This document shows, piece after piece, positions 17,994 through 27,122 of a stretch of DNA of 64,000 nucleotides (the stretch's first letter is position 1; each line of letters begins with the position of its first letter). Below the pieces are notes generated by a model. That model searched no databases, was not told the DNA's origin, and saw only the letters and a list, made by a program, of their open reading frames with translations. A program made the position numbers and the translations under genes. The DNA lies in NCBI RefSeq assembly GCF_947495325.1, contig NZ_CANLYK010000001.1, forward strand, positions 372,001 to 436,000, read 5' to 3'. This DNA comes from an uncultured Allomuricauda sp. (GTDB lineage Bacteria; Bacteroidota; Bacteroidia; Flavobacteriales; Flavobacteriaceae).

Positions 17994-19035
17994 GGATTTT
18001 TACGCACTTTTAAATCTGGCAAAGGTTAGTTTGGAACAAAATCTACCATTTTGTTTGTACCGAAAGCCTACTAAAACTTTGGTAAATGGTGTTTTTCAAT
18101 CTAACAATGAACTAAATCATGCAGTCACCTTTGCTGAAAAAGGATTTGTTTTTGCTCCTTTTGATTTGACTGATGCTGCTGTTCTTATAGCTCCAGATAG
18201 ACTTGCGGCCGCTTCTTTTGAGGTTGAATCTATTGCAAATTCCAATAAAGGTTTTACTATTGATTCAGGAAGAAGTTCTCACATTGATCTGGTTGAAAAA
18301 GGAATAAAGGCAATTAAGAAGGGAACACTCAAAAAAGTAGTGCTTTCACGGAAAATAGAAATACCACTTTCAAAAATGCCCTTAGAGGTTTTTCATTCCC
18401 TATTGGAAAATTACCCAAATGCCTTTTGTTATTTATTTTTTCACCCTAAACTTGGAATGTGGTGTGGTGCCACCCCAGAAACATTGGTACATATAGAAGG
18501 AGAAAAATTGCGCACAATGTCCCTAGCGGCAACAGTACCTGTAAACGATTCAACCAAACCAGAGTGGGGGAGTAAGGAAGTTGAGGAACAGAAAATGGTA
18601 ACCAATTATATTAAGCAGAAATTACATTCCAGCATGAAAGAGCTACAAATTGAAAATCCAGTATCAATAAAAGCAGGGAAACTTTGGCATTTGAAATCTG
18701 AGATTAATGGAAGGATTACACCCAAAACGACCATTAAAGAAATTATAGAAACTTTGCATCCAACCCCTGCCGTATGCGGTATACCAACCCAAGAAGCCAA
18801 GACCTTCATTCAGAAAAATGAAAATTACCAACGTACTTTTTATACTGGTTTTTTGGGAGAATTGAATCTTTCAAAAGAAAAACAGGCAGCTTTATTCGTA
18901 AACTTACGGTGTATGGAACTAAAAAATGGGAAAGCTTCCGTTTTTGTGGGTGGAGGAATAACAGAAGCATCAATTCCTGAGAATGAATGGACTGAAACCC
19001 AGAACAAGAGCAAGACCATGTTGAGCATTACATAA
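17974..19035 (+). CDS. menF: Isochorismate synthase MenF (TTG start)
   Basis: 353 residues, chorismate-binding family. Motifs: LKKVVLSRKIEIPL, WCGATPETLVHIEG, TMSLAATVP, LHPTPAVCGIPTQEA and FYTGFLGELN with NLRCMEL, matching isochorismate synthases rather than anthranilate synthase. It opens menaquinone synthesis by converting chorismate to isochorismate. A TGA lies three codons before the TTG at 17974 and no ATG or GTG exists until far inside the domain, so TTG is the only workable start. It overlaps the thioesterase gene by 20 nt, and menD follows after 43 nt. Confidence 0.93.
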   Translation: MPYQKNKDFYALLNLAKVSLEQNLPFCLYRKPTKTLVNGVFQSNNELNHAVTFAEKGFVFAPFDLTDAAVLIAPDRLAAASFEVESIANSNKGFTIDSGRSSHIDLVEKGIKAIKKGTLKKVVLSRKIEIPLSKMPLEVFHSLLENYPNAFCYLFFHPKLGMWCGATPETLVHIEGEKLRTMSLAATVPVNDSTKPEWGSKEVEEQKMVTNYIKQKLHSSMKELQIENPVSIKAGKLWHLKSEINGRITPKTTIKEIIETLHPTPAVCGIPTQEAKTFIQKNENYQRTFYTGFLGELNLSKEKQAALFVNLRCMELKNGKASVFVGGGITEASIPENEWTETQNKSKTMLSIT

Positions 19036-19039
19036 TTTG

Positions 19040-19072
19040 TTTGGGGTAATAGCTTTTTCAAGTGTATTTTTG
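19040..19072 (+). promoter_or_regulatory. Promoter of menD (-33 TTTG, -7 TATTTTTG)
   Basis: TTTG at 19040-19043, 21-nt spacer, TATTTTTG at 19065-19072. The menD ATG begins 6 nt after the box, so a transcript from here would be leaderless or nearly so. Confidence 0.65.
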
Positions 19073-19078
19073 TAGTCA

Positions 19079-20821
19079 ATGATGTATTCAGATATTCCCT
19101 CGGCGCAGACTCTCGTTCTTTATTTTAAATCTAGGGGTATTCAAAATATTGTTATTTCCCCGGGTTCCCGAAATGCGCCATTGACGCTTAGTTTTACGAA
19201 AAATCCTTTTTTTAAGTGTTTTAGTATTGTTGATGAAAGATGCGCTGGTTTTTTTGCTTTGGGCATGGGACAACAACTCCAAAAACCGGTTGCTTTGGTG
19301 TGCACATCTGGAAGTGCTCTTTTAAACTATTATCCGGCCGTTGCGGAAGCTTTTTATAGTGATATTCCTTTAATTGTAGTTTCAGCAGATAGACCTAGCT
19401 ATAAGATTGATGTAGGAGACGGGCAGACCATTAGACAAGAAAATGTTTTTGAGAGACATATAGGCTTTCAGGCCAATTTGAAACAAGATATTTCACACGC
19501 CACCGAAACTGTACAGTTTTTTCATAAAGGTAGTTTTGACCAAACACAGGAAGAAATTCAAAAGTACAATGAGAAAGAAATAGCAGCTGCTTTGGACCAA
19601 GCCATCCTTGAGTGTAGCCCTGTTCATATAAACATCCCTTTTGAGGAACCCTTATACGGTCAGGCTGATGAGGTTACGGTAAGGCCTCCAGAAGTGTTCA
19701 ATTTTCCTCCATATACTTCGGAGGTGGACAATTTGGAAAGGCTGGTTTCAATTTGGAATACTAGCAAACGCAAGATGATTCTTGTTGGGGTTAACGCTCC
19801 CAACACTATTGAAGCAAGTATTATAAACTCACTTGCCAGTGACGATAGTATTCTGGTATTTACTGAGACCACTTCCAATCTGCATGACCCCAATTTTTTT
19901 CCAAGCATTGATAGTATTATTGCACCTATTGAGAAATCCGAAAGGCAGGAGGAATTATTTCAATTGCTCCAGCCAGATTTGTTGGTGACCTTTGGTGGAT
20001 TGATTGTCTCCAAAAAAATCAAAGCTTTTTTAAGGAAGTATCAACCAGCCACACATTGGCACATCGATACAAAAAAAGCTTATGATACTTTTTTCTGTCT
20101 TTCTGAACATGTAAAATTGAATCCAAATGAGTTTTTCAAATCCATTTTCAATCAGGAAGAAAAGAGAGGTGGAAGCAATTATAGAACGTATTGGGACCAA
20201 GTAAAGAATAAGTATTTGATAAAACGGGAAAAATATCTTCAACAGATAGATTTCTCAGATTTCTCAGTCTTCAACTCAATATTAAAATCCATACCAAATA
20301 AATTCCAAGTACACTTGGCAAACAGTTCTACAGTTCGGTACGCTCAACTTTTCCCCATGAATAAATCATTGAGGGTCTATTGTAACAGGGGAACCAGCGG
20401 TATAGATGGAAGTACTTCAACGGCGGTGGGAGCGTCAATTTATAATAAACCAACAACCTTGCTGATTACCGGGGATTTGAGTTTTTTCTATGACAGCAAT
20501 GGATTGTGGAACGAGTATATAAAAGCTGATTTCAGAATAATTATTATCAATAATTCTGGTGGAGGGATTTTTAGGATTTTACCTGGATCTGAAGAAACTA
20601 AGGAATTCTCTACTTTTTTTGAAACAAACCACGAGCATACAGCGGAACATTTGACTAGAATGTACAAGTTTGATTATCAGAAAGTAAATGATTTAGAGGA
20701 GCTGGAAAGCAGTTTGCTTAACTTTTACAATGTTTCTGAAAACCCTAAAGTTTTAGAAATTATGACTCCTCGTCTACTAAACGACAAAATTTTGCTCGGT
20801 TACTTTGATTTTATATCTTAG
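19079..20821 (+). CDS. menD: SEPHCHC synthase MenD
   Basis: 580 residues, thiamine-diphosphate enzyme. The N-terminal part carries ISPGSRNAPLTLSF and GSALLNYYPAVAEAFY, both typical of MenD; the C-terminal ThDP/Mg site is GDLSFFYDSNGLW followed by IIIINNSGGGIF. It joins isochorismate with 2-oxoglutarate to form 2-succinyl-5-enolpyruvyl-6-hydroxy-3-cyclohexene-1-carboxylate. Two consecutive ATG codons are present (19079, 19082). It has its own promoter inside the menF-menD gap. Confidence 0.97.
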   Translation: MMYSDIPSAQTLVLYFKSRGIQNIVISPGSRNAPLTLSFTKNPFFKCFSIVDERCAGFFALGMGQQLQKPVALVCTSGSALLNYYPAVAEAFYSDIPLIVVSADRPSYKIDVGDGQTIRQENVFERHIGFQANLKQDISHATETVQFFHKGSFDQTQEEIQKYNEKEIAAALDQAILECSPVHINIPFEEPLYGQADEVTVRPPEVFNFPPYTSEVDNLERLVSIWNTSKRKMILVGVNAPNTIEASIINSLASDDSILVFTETTSNLHDPNFFPSIDSIIAPIEKSERQEELFQLLQPDLLVTFGGLIVSKKIKAFLRKYQPATHWHIDTKKAYDTFFCLSEHVKLNPNEFFKSIFNQEEKRGGSNYRTYWDQVKNKYLIKREKYLQQIDFSDFSVFNSILKSIPNKFQVHLANSSTVRYAQLFPMNKSLRVYCNRGTSGIDGSTSTAVGASIYNKPTTLLITGDLSFFYDSNGLWNEYIKADFRIIIINNSGGGIFRILPGSEETKEFSTFFETNHEHTAEHLTRMYKFDYQKVNDLEELESSLLNFYNVSENPKVLEIMTPRLLNDKILLGYFDFIS

Positions 20822-20861
20822 AAGCTAACTAATTAGTATTAACTATAGAACACTAACAATC

Positions 20862-21203
20862 ATGAGTAAAAGAGATGAATTAATTGTAAAGTATGCGGCC
20901 GACATTAAGGACAAGTTTGGTGAGACTCCTGACATGGACCTTTTGACCAAGGTGGCGATTGGGCTTGGACCAGCCATTTATAACTTGGATGCCTCAAAAG
21001 TTTCGGGATCGGATGATAAGGAATTAGAGACGGTTAAAAACAATTTTTTAATTAAGAAATTGGGACTTTCTGACAGTTCAGATTTAATGAGTGCTATAAA
21101 TGCCGTGATAGATAGATACGGTAAGTCCAATAAGAACAAGCATCGTGCAGTGATATACTATATGTTGGCAAAGCATTTTGGAAAAGAATCTATTTACAAT
21201 TAG
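20862..21203 (+). CDS. DUF2853 family protein
   Basis: 113 residues, no signal peptide, mostly helical. The sequence (MSKRDELIVKYAADIKDK, KVAIGLGPAIYNLDASKV, HRAVIYYMLAKHFGKE) fits the small DUF2853 family found beside menD in Flavobacteriia. Function unknown; the conserved position suggests only a housekeeping role. It is followed by a strong terminator, which separates the menF-menD-DUF2853 unit from the S1-domain gene. Confidence 0.85.
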   Translation: MSKRDELIVKYAADIKDKFGETPDMDLLTKVAIGLGPAIYNLDASKVSGSDDKELETVKNNFLIKKLGLSDSSDLMSAINAVIDRYGKSNKNKHRAVIYYMLAKHFGKESIYN

Positions 21204-21226
21204 TATAACGGATACCTTTAAAATAT

Positions 21227-21251
21227 AAGCTGCCAAAAGGCAGCTTTTTTT
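21227..21251 (+). terminator. Terminator after the DUF2853 gene
   Basis: AAGCTGCC (21227-21234) pairs with GGCAGCTT (21239-21246), loop AAAA, then a T run. Confidence 0.9.
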
Positions 21252-21268
21252 ATCCTTAAATTTCAATA

Positions 21269-21276
21269 TAACTTTG
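21269..21276 (+). promoter_or_regulatory. -7 box of the S1-domain gene
   Basis: TAACTTTG, an exact TAnnTTTG, ends 4 nt before the ATG at 21281, suggesting a leaderless transcript. The expected -33 position lies in the T run of the preceding terminator. Confidence 0.55.
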
Positions 21277-21280
21277 CCAC

Positions 21281-22111
21281 ATGATAGAATTGGGAAATTA
21301 CAATGTTTTAAAAGTATTGAGAAGCACAAGTATTGGTCTTTTTTTAGGTGATGCCGAAGGAACGGAAGTTCTTCTGCCCAATAAATATGTTCCCAATGAT
21401 TTTGAGATTGATGGTGATTTGAAAGTATTTTGCTACTTGGATAGCAACGAACGACCTGTAGCAACTAATCTTGAACCCTATGTTACCAGGAACAACTTTG
21501 CATTTTTGGAAGTAGTGGAAGTTGGTTCTTATGGTGCATTTTTAGATTGGGGGTTGGAAAAACATCTTTTGGTGCCTTTTCGTGAACAAGGAGTTAGAAT
21601 GGAGGAGGGAAAAAAATATATTGTTCATTGTTATTTGGATGAAGAGACTTTTAGGTTGACAGCCTCAAGCCGATTAAATCGTTATTTATCCAATGTAGAT
21701 TTTAATATTGAAGTAAACAGCGAGGTAGATTTATTGGTAAGCAGAAAAACCCCTATGGGGTGGGAAGTGATCATAGAGAATAAATTTAAAGGCTTAGTAT
21801 TTGACAGTGATGTTTTCAAAGCCATAGCCGTTGGGGACAGGATGAAAGGGTACATTAAAAATATAAGACAGGATAATAAGATAGACGTTTCATTGCAGCA
21901 GATTGGGGCAAAAATGTTGGAGCCCACCGCCGAAATGATTTTTGAAAAATTAAAAGCAGAAGGCGGTTTTCTGGCATTGCATGATAAATCTTCCCCAGAA
22001 GAAATCAAAGAGCTATTGCATTTGAGCAAGAAAGCTTTTAAAAAGGCCATTGGTACGCTCTACAAGGAACGAAAGATTACAATTGCCAATGACGGAATTT
22101 ATTTAGCGTGA
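21281..22111 (+). CDS. CvfB-like S1 RNA-binding protein
   Basis: 276 residues. Several OB/S1-type repeats can be read: an N-terminal GNYNVLKVLRSTSIGLFLG, then VEVGSYGAFLDWGLEKHLLVP, then YIKNIRQDNKIDVSLQQIG, and a C-terminal winged-helix-like segment KKAFKKAIGTLYKERKI. This is the layout of conserved virulence factor B (CvfB) proteins, RNA-binding factors that affect gene expression; the exact role in Bacteroidota is not known. It starts right after a terminator with its own -7 box. Confidence 0.9.
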   Translation: MIELGNYNVLKVLRSTSIGLFLGDAEGTEVLLPNKYVPNDFEIDGDLKVFCYLDSNERPVATNLEPYVTRNNFAFLEVVEVGSYGAFLDWGLEKHLLVPFREQGVRMEEGKKYIVHCYLDEETFRLTASSRLNRYLSNVDFNIEVNSEVDLLVSRKTPMGWEVIIENKFKGLVFDSDVFKAIAVGDRMKGYIKNIRQDNKIDVSLQQIGAKMLEPTAEMIFEKLKAEGGFLALHDKSSPEEIKELLHLSKKAFKKAIGTLYKERKITIANDGIYLA

Positions 22112-22271
22112 TCTGTTGATACAATTATGTTTTAAAATCGTTAATTTTAAGTGCAGTTAATTTAGTGCAGTTGATTTTTTTGTTTCATCAAAAATTTTAC
22201 ATTTGCAAAAGAAGATATTAATCCATTGAAAATTATGCCTTTAGCGTAAGTTCAGAACACACTCACAGCAT

Positions 22272-22871
22272 ATGCCTTTTATTGAAGAAAGTGATTTATT
22301 AGACCTTCACAAGGATATAGACAAGGCCCAGATCATTAACGAAAGACTATTAGATCAAATAAAAATTAAAAATAAGGATGTCCGCAAAATACGATTGCAG
22401 CGTAACATTCTTTTAGGGTTAACAACCATTTTTTTGGTAGGAACCTTGGCCATTACTTCTTTTACGGCTGGGTTAAGTAGTAAAAAATCCTTTGAGAACC
22501 AAAACAATCTAATAGTATCCATAGACAGTTTGGATGCGATAAAAACCAGGATAGATAATCTAAAAGTTCAAAATGAAGAGCTTAGTTTGGTCCGGGAATT
22601 TTATTTGGCCAAAGCATTTTTAGAAAAAGATAAAATATATTCTGTTCAAATAAAATCGTTTGTAGATAACAATTTAACTTTGGCCTCAGAGGCATTGACA
22701 AACACCTTATTTGTCAAAACTAATCCTTTTTATGCGTATTCTCTAGGTAATTTCGAGACCTTGGATGAAGCTCGGTCTTTTAGAAAACAATTGGTCGATA
22801 TGGGCTTTAAGGATGCATTTGTTGCATCATACCAAGATGGCAAAAGAGTTAAAATAGAAGATCCGTATTAA
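22272..22871 (+). CDS. Membrane-anchored SPOR-like protein
   Basis: 199 residues. A short cytoplasmic N-terminus rich in charged residues, one membrane helix (ILLGLTTIFLVGTLAITSF, about residues 50-70), a coiled-coil stretch (about 75-110), and a C-terminal domain resembling SPOR: YAYSLGNFETLDEARSFRKQ with DAFVASYQDGKRV. SPOR domains bind denuded peptidoglycan. It ends 2 nt before menA, so the two are probably cotranscribed. A -7 box TACATTTG lies at 22198-22205. Family assignment is moderate. Confidence 0.72.
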   Translation: MPFIEESDLLDLHKDIDKAQIINERLLDQIKIKNKDVRKIRLQRNILLGLTTIFLVGTLAITSFTAGLSSKKSFENQNNLIVSIDSLDAIKTRIDNLKVQNEELSLVREFYLAKAFLEKDKIYSVQIKSFVDNNLTLASEALTNTLFVKTNPFYAYSLGNFETLDEARSFRKQLVDMGFKDAFVASYQDGKRVKIEDPY

Positions 22872-22873
22872 CT

Positions 22874-23782
22874 TTGGGTAGCATAAAGGCTTGGATAAAG
22901 GCCGCTAGATTACGTACACTTCCTTTATCCCTTTCCGGTATCATTGTGGGCACTGCATTGGCAAGAAAAAATGGTTTTTTTGAGATTTCCATTTTTGTTC
23001 TGGCATTATTGACCACAATAGGTTTTCAGATAACTTCTAATTTTGCCAATGATTATGGAGATGGTGTAAAAGGAACGGATAATGAAGATAGGATTGGCCC
23101 AGCAAGGGCGCTTCAAAGTGGTTTGCTGACCAAAGCAATTCTTAAACGAGGGATTCTTATTGCTTCAATCATAAGCCTACTGTTAGCGATAGCCCTTATC
23201 TATTTAGCCTTTTGGAATGGTGCACGTCAATATTTCATTCTATTTCTGGCACTAGGTGTACTATGCGTCTGGGCGGCCATTAGGTATACCATGGGTTCAC
23301 AACCTTATGGTTATAAGGGGTTGGGAGATATATTTGTTTTTCTGTTTTTTGGTCTTGTAGGTGTTTTGGGAAGCATGTTCCTGTATACCAAATCAATACA
23401 TTTATCTGCATTGTTTCCTGCAATCACTATAGGGTTTCTTTGTGTCGGTGTCTTAAATTTGAACAATTTGAGAGATGTTGTCTCAGACAAGAAATCTGGA
23501 AAGAACACCCTAGTGGTTAAAATGGGATTTGAGAATGGAAAACGCTATCATTTTCTTTTAATTACAATTGCGTTTAGCTGTCTTATTGCATATACTTTTA
23601 TTGAGAGATTGGTACTCAAGGAGTCATTTTATTTAATCGCTTTTGTCCCTATCTTTCTTCACCTCCGTACCGTTATGATAACTAAGGAACCCATAAAATT
23701 GGATGGAGAGTTGAAAAAATTGGCATTGAGCACTTTTCTACTTTCAATACTCTTCCACATAGCTGTTAATAATTTTTTGTAA
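22874..23782 (+). CDS. menA: 1,4-Dihydroxy-2-naphthoate octaprenyltransferase MenA (TTG start)
   Basis: 302 residues, UbiA family with about eight or nine membrane helices. N-terminus SIKAWIKAARLRTLPLSLSG is typical of MenA. First Asp-rich motif: NDYGDGVKGTDNEDR; second: NLRDVVSDKKSGKNTL. It attaches the polyprenyl side chain to DHNA in the inner membrane. The only in-frame start that keeps the conserved N-terminus is TTG at 22874, 2 nt after the previous stop. The LytTR regulator follows after 34 nt. Confidence 0.95.
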   Translation: MGSIKAWIKAARLRTLPLSLSGIIVGTALARKNGFFEISIFVLALLTTIGFQITSNFANDYGDGVKGTDNEDRIGPARALQSGLLTKAILKRGILIASIISLLLAIALIYLAFWNGARQYFILFLALGVLCVWAAIRYTMGSQPYGYKGLGDIFVFLFFGLVGVLGSMFLYTKSIHLSALFPAITIGFLCVGVLNLNNLRDVVSDKKSGKNTLVVKMGFENGKRYHFLLITIAFSCLIAYTFIERLVLKESFYLIAFVPIFLHLRTVMITKEPIKLDGELKKLALSTFLLSILFHIAVNNFL

Positions 23783-23816
23783 TTTTGATTCATAACCCAC
23801 TAAACCTTTTCACAAC

Positions 23817-24572
23817 TTGGAGCAACCCATTAAAATATTAATTGTTGAGGATAATGTCATCATCGCCGATGACATGCAATCCATGCTGGAAGAAATTGGC
23901 TATGAGATTGTTGATAATGTAATTGTATATGAACAGGCTGTTGAAGTTTTAAAAAACAACCATGTTGACTTAGTGCTTATTGATATCATTTTAGCTTCGG
24001 ATAAAACAGGGATTGATCTTGGAAAACATATTAGGGATGTATATAACATTCCTTTCATTTTTGTAACATCGAACTCGGATAGAGCAACTGTTGAAAATGC
24101 CAAATTAGTTAAACCAGATGGCTATTTGGTAAAACCATTTGAACAACAAGATCTATACACATCAATTGAGATTGCTTTGTCCAACTTTAACTATTCCAAA
24201 AAAGAGAATAGCAAAGAGATTGCTGGCAGTGATGGTGATGCTTTTACATCTAACTCTGTTTTAAAGGATTCTATTTTTGTAAAAAAACAACATCTTTACT
24301 ACAGAATTCAATTTGGTGATATTCAATTCATCAAAGCGGATAATGTATATTTAGAAGTAAACACGGTTGACAAGAAATTTTTGGTAAGGTCTCCACTTAA
24401 GGATTATTTGGAAAAGTTACCAAAGAATAAATTCTATAGAGCTCATAAGTCTTACATTGTAAATGTAGATCACATTGATGCTATCAACTCAAAAGATATT
24501 ATGATAAACAATAACTTGATTCCTATTTCCAAGGATTTTAAGGAGTTCATTATTTCTTCAATGAATAGTTAA
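23817..24572 (+). CDS. LytTR-type response regulator (TTG start)
   Basis: 251 residues. Receiver domain: KILIVEDNVIIADDM, phospho-acceptor Asp in DLVLIDIIL, TSNSD, and YLVKPFEQQD. C-terminal LytTR DNA-binding domain from about residue 150: IQFIKADNVYLEVNT, KFYRAHKSYIVNVDHID. A stop at 23793 and the absence of ATG/GTG leave TTG 23817 as the start. It pairs with the HisKA_2 kinase 488 nt downstream. CACAAC directly precedes its start codon within TTTTCACAAC, resembling the repeats at 24883-24914, so autoregulation is plausible. Confidence 0.93.
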   Translation: MEQPIKILIVEDNVIIADDMQSMLEEIGYEIVDNVIVYEQAVEVLKNNHVDLVLIDIILASDKTGIDLGKHIRDVYNIPFIFVTSNSDRATVENAKLVKPDGYLVKPFEQQDLYTSIEIALSNFNYSKKENSKEIAGSDGDAFTSNSVLKDSIFVKKQHLYYRIQFGDIQFIKADNVYLEVNTVDKKFLVRSPLKDYLEKLPKNKFYRAHKSYIVNVDHIDAINSKDIMINNNLIPISKDFKEFIISSMNS

Positions 24573-24595
24573 CAGGAAAATCAATGTAACGATAT

Positions 24596-24622
24596 AAAAA
24601 GTGCTTTAGGGCACTTTTTTTT
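24596..24622 (+). terminator. Terminator after the LytTR regulator
   Basis: AAAAAGTGC (24596-24604) pairs with GCACTTTTT (24611-24619), loop TTTAGG, T run to 24622. Confidence 0.88.
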
Positions 24623-24716
24623 ATGAAATAATGTCAAATAGAAAAATAACCACAACTTTTATCCAGTTCACAACAATATTTTTCTACTGGGAAAGGATGC
24701 CTGTACTTTAGCAGTG

Positions 24717-24798
24717 TTATTAATTCAAAAAGTAAATTTTTTCATTTTCATATAGTGTTCTCGTAAAAGGGTCTTGTCAATTTGGCAAGGCCTTTTTT
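24717..24798 (+). ncRNA. Candidate small RNA or leader with its own terminator
   Basis: The 488-nt gap between regulator and kinase contains, after the first terminator, a near-consensus -7 box TACTTTAG (24704-24711) and then, 50-90 nt later, a second hairpin-plus-T-run. There, AAAAGG with TCTTG pairs with CAAGG and CCTTTT (one bulged G) at 24765-24798. No ORF lies between. A transcript of about 80 nt is therefore possible. There is no evidence of expression, and it could be a leftover attenuator. Confidence 0.3.
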
Positions 24799-24882
24799 AG
24801 TAAATACCCTCTTTTCAAACGGTTCAGTTCCATGAAATGCACAAAACACCGATAAAAAGCTTTTTTACATACTCTTAAATAG

Positions 24883-24914
24883 CTTTCACAACAGAAATCG
24901 GCACTTTCACAACA
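24883..24914 (+). promoter_or_regulatory. Direct repeat CTTTCACAACA x2, 21-bp period (candidate LytTR site)
   Basis: Two identical 11-mers at 24883-24893 and 24904-24914, start to start 21 bp, i.e. two helical turns. LytTR proteins usually bind paired direct repeats about 21-22 bp apart. Related copies: TTCACAACA at 24667-24675 and TTTTCACAAC at 23807-23816; an exact copy lies upstream of the other kinase (9156-9166, minus). It is about 150 nt before the kinase start. Confidence 0.55.
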
Positions 24915-25060
24915 ATACTGAATAACTCTTTTAGAATGGATTTAATTTTGATGCTAAACTAGCGTTCTTTATATAGAAGATTATAGAAACGAAAAACAAC
25001 AATCATAAAGCGATTAAATCACAAAATTTCAAATCTTTCGTATTAGCACCGATTAAATTA

Positions 25061-27022
25061 ATGATGCACAACCTCAAAAAAATCGTATCAATATTGTGTT
25101 GCGTTCTAGTATTGAATGTATCTGCCCAATCAACACAAAACGATGAAGGTAGTACGTTAACGGAGTTTCAAAATACCAATGTTGCCCAAGATCGGTTCGA
25201 TGTTTTTTTCAATGCTGTAAACAGATATAATGTAAACTCGGCCTATGATTGGTTGGATACCATTAAAGTGTATCTCTCCAACGCTCAAAAGCTTAAGGAT
25301 ACGGCTGCTATGCAACTTTACAAGCTTATGCAGACCCAAGTCTATAATGATTTGGGAGAATATGACAAGAGTACCGCTTTGGCAAAGGAACTATATTCAG
25401 CGAAAGACTCCTTGGGTTCAACTTCTAAAAAGATTGTCCTGAATGTTTTGGATGATAACTATGCCAATCTTCAATTATACGACAAGCAAATAGAAATCAG
25501 AAAAGAAAAGCGGGAACTTGGCTTCACCGAGAATGTTGCTTTTTATGATATCTATAGCAACCTAGGCCTACACAGAAAGGCTAGAAATCAATATATAATG
25601 GAAGTCAAGCCTACCATTGCTGATAACGATTCATATGGTCTGGCGATATATCATAGCAAGGTTGGGAATTATTTGCGATTGGACAATTCTGCACCAACGG
25701 CATTAAGTGAGCTAAAAAAAGCAAAAGCCTATTTAGATGTTTTTATCAATGATATTTCCAAACAAAAAACAGAAGAACAGCTTTTTGAAAGTGACCTCTT
25801 AAAAGCTGAGATCGAAGGGAACATTGGAAAATGTCATGTGCAGTTAAATGAATATGAGGAAGCAATACCGTTACTTGAGAAGAGCATAGAGATTTTGAGT
25901 TCTTCCTCTAAGAAGGCCCATAAAAGTGAAGTAATAGAAAACACTTTAAATCTATCTGATGCCAATTTACAACTGGAAAGATTCAGTGAGGCCAAGAAAA
26001 ACTTGGATATAGATTTTGAAAACATCAGTATTCTTCAAAACATTAAGCGCAATAGTTTGTTGGCGGCGTATTACGATAAAGTGGAGAGCTTTAAAAATGC
26101 AGCGATGTATTACAAGCGCAATGAGCGTATAAAAGATTCCCTGAACAAAAAGCAATCCTCTTTAATAAAACAACAACTGGTTACCATTGTTGCCAATGAA
26201 GATTTGGTGAACTCCCAACGGTTGATAGATGAGCAAAAAAGAATAAATGAACTTGCCCGTAGTGAGATGAAAGCTAAGGACGAGCGAATAAACCTTGTAT
26301 TTATTTCCTTGATTTTTACACTTTTGGGTTTTGCAGGATTAGTTTATGCCTATTTAAAAAGTATAAAGAACCAACGTTTGATTGCCGAGCAGAAGCATAT
26401 TATTGAAAATGCGCTGGTAGAAAAAGATTCGTTGCTCAAAGAAATTCACCATAGGGTCAAGAACAACCTTCAAATGGTCTCTAGTTTATTAAGCCTGCAG
26501 ACCAAGAACACGCGAAGTAAATCTGCAATTGAAGCCTTGGAAGAAGGGAAGAGTAGGGTAAAGGCTATGGCCTTGATTCACCAAAAGCTCTATCAGAATG
26601 ATGATTTATCTGTGATAGAGATGCAGGGATACATAGAGAGCTTGATCAACAGTGTACAATCAGTTTATAAAAAGGGCGGACATAATATCAGCATAACCAT
26701 TGACGCCGAAGGAACGGAATTGGACATTGATAGAGCCATTCCATTTGGTTTAATTTTGAACGAACTGGTTTCAAACTCCTTTAAGTACGCCTTTCCAGAA
26801 AATGATGAGAACGGCAAAATATATATCCATCTACGCAAAAATGGAGACCAAGGTTATTTTGAATATACGGACAATGGTATAGGACTTCCGGAAGATACCG
26901 AAGAACGCACCCACTCCTCAATGGGGATTCGATTGATGAACAGACTCGTTAATCAACTTCAATCCAAATTGAACATAGACAAAGCAAGCGAAGGCGTGCG
27001 CTTTTGGTTTAATTTCAACTGA
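25061..27022 (+). CDS. TPR sensor histidine kinase, HisKA_2 type
   Basis: 653 residues. Signal peptide (LKKIVSILCCVLVLNVSAQ), helical TPR-like sensor to about residue 370, one membrane helix (LVFISLIFTLLGFAGLVYAYL), then HisKA_2 with phospho-acceptor histidine in LLKEIHHRVKNNLQMVSSLL and HATPase motifs LILNELVSNSFKYAF and YTDNGIGLPED. HisKA_2 kinases pair with LytTR or PAS-type regulators in Bacteroidota, matching the LytTR regulator upstream. The pair is embedded between menA and menC but has no evident link to menaquinone. Confidence 0.94.
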   Translation: MMHNLKKIVSILCCVLVLNVSAQSTQNDEGSTLTEFQNTNVAQDRFDVFFNAVNRYNVNSAYDWLDTIKVYLSNAQKLKDTAAMQLYKLMQTQVYNDLGEYDKSTALAKELYSAKDSLGSTSKKIVLNVLDDNYANLQLYDKQIEIRKEKRELGFTENVAFYDIYSNLGLHRKARNQYIMEVKPTIADNDSYGLAIYHSKVGNYLRLDNSAPTALSELKKAKAYLDVFINDISKQKTEEQLFESDLLKAEIEGNIGKCHVQLNEYEEAIPLLEKSIEILSSSSKKAHKSEVIENTLNLSDANLQLERFSEAKKNLDIDFENISILQNIKRNSLLAAYYDKVESFKNAAMYYKRNERIKDSLNKKQSSLIKQQLVTIVANEDLVNSQRLIDEQKRINELARSEMKAKDERINLVFISLIFTLLGFAGLVYAYLKSIKNQRLIAEQKHIIENALVEKDSLLKEIHHRVKNNLQMVSSLLSLQTKNTRSKSAIEALEEGKSRVKAMALIHQKLYQNDDLSVIEMQGYIESLINSVQSVYKKGGHNISITIDAEGTELDIDRAIPFGLILNELVSNSFKYAFPENDENGKIYIHLRKNGDQGYFEYTDNGIGLPEDTEERTHSSMGIRLMNRLVNQLQSKLNIDKASEGVRFWFNFN

Positions 27023-27122
27023 TTTATTTCACCAACTTTTTTTAACTAGCTCTGTATTCCCATAATTGGGAAGTCATCCTGTATTTTTAGATTTAAAATA
27101 TGACTAAATTTGGGGTTATTGG

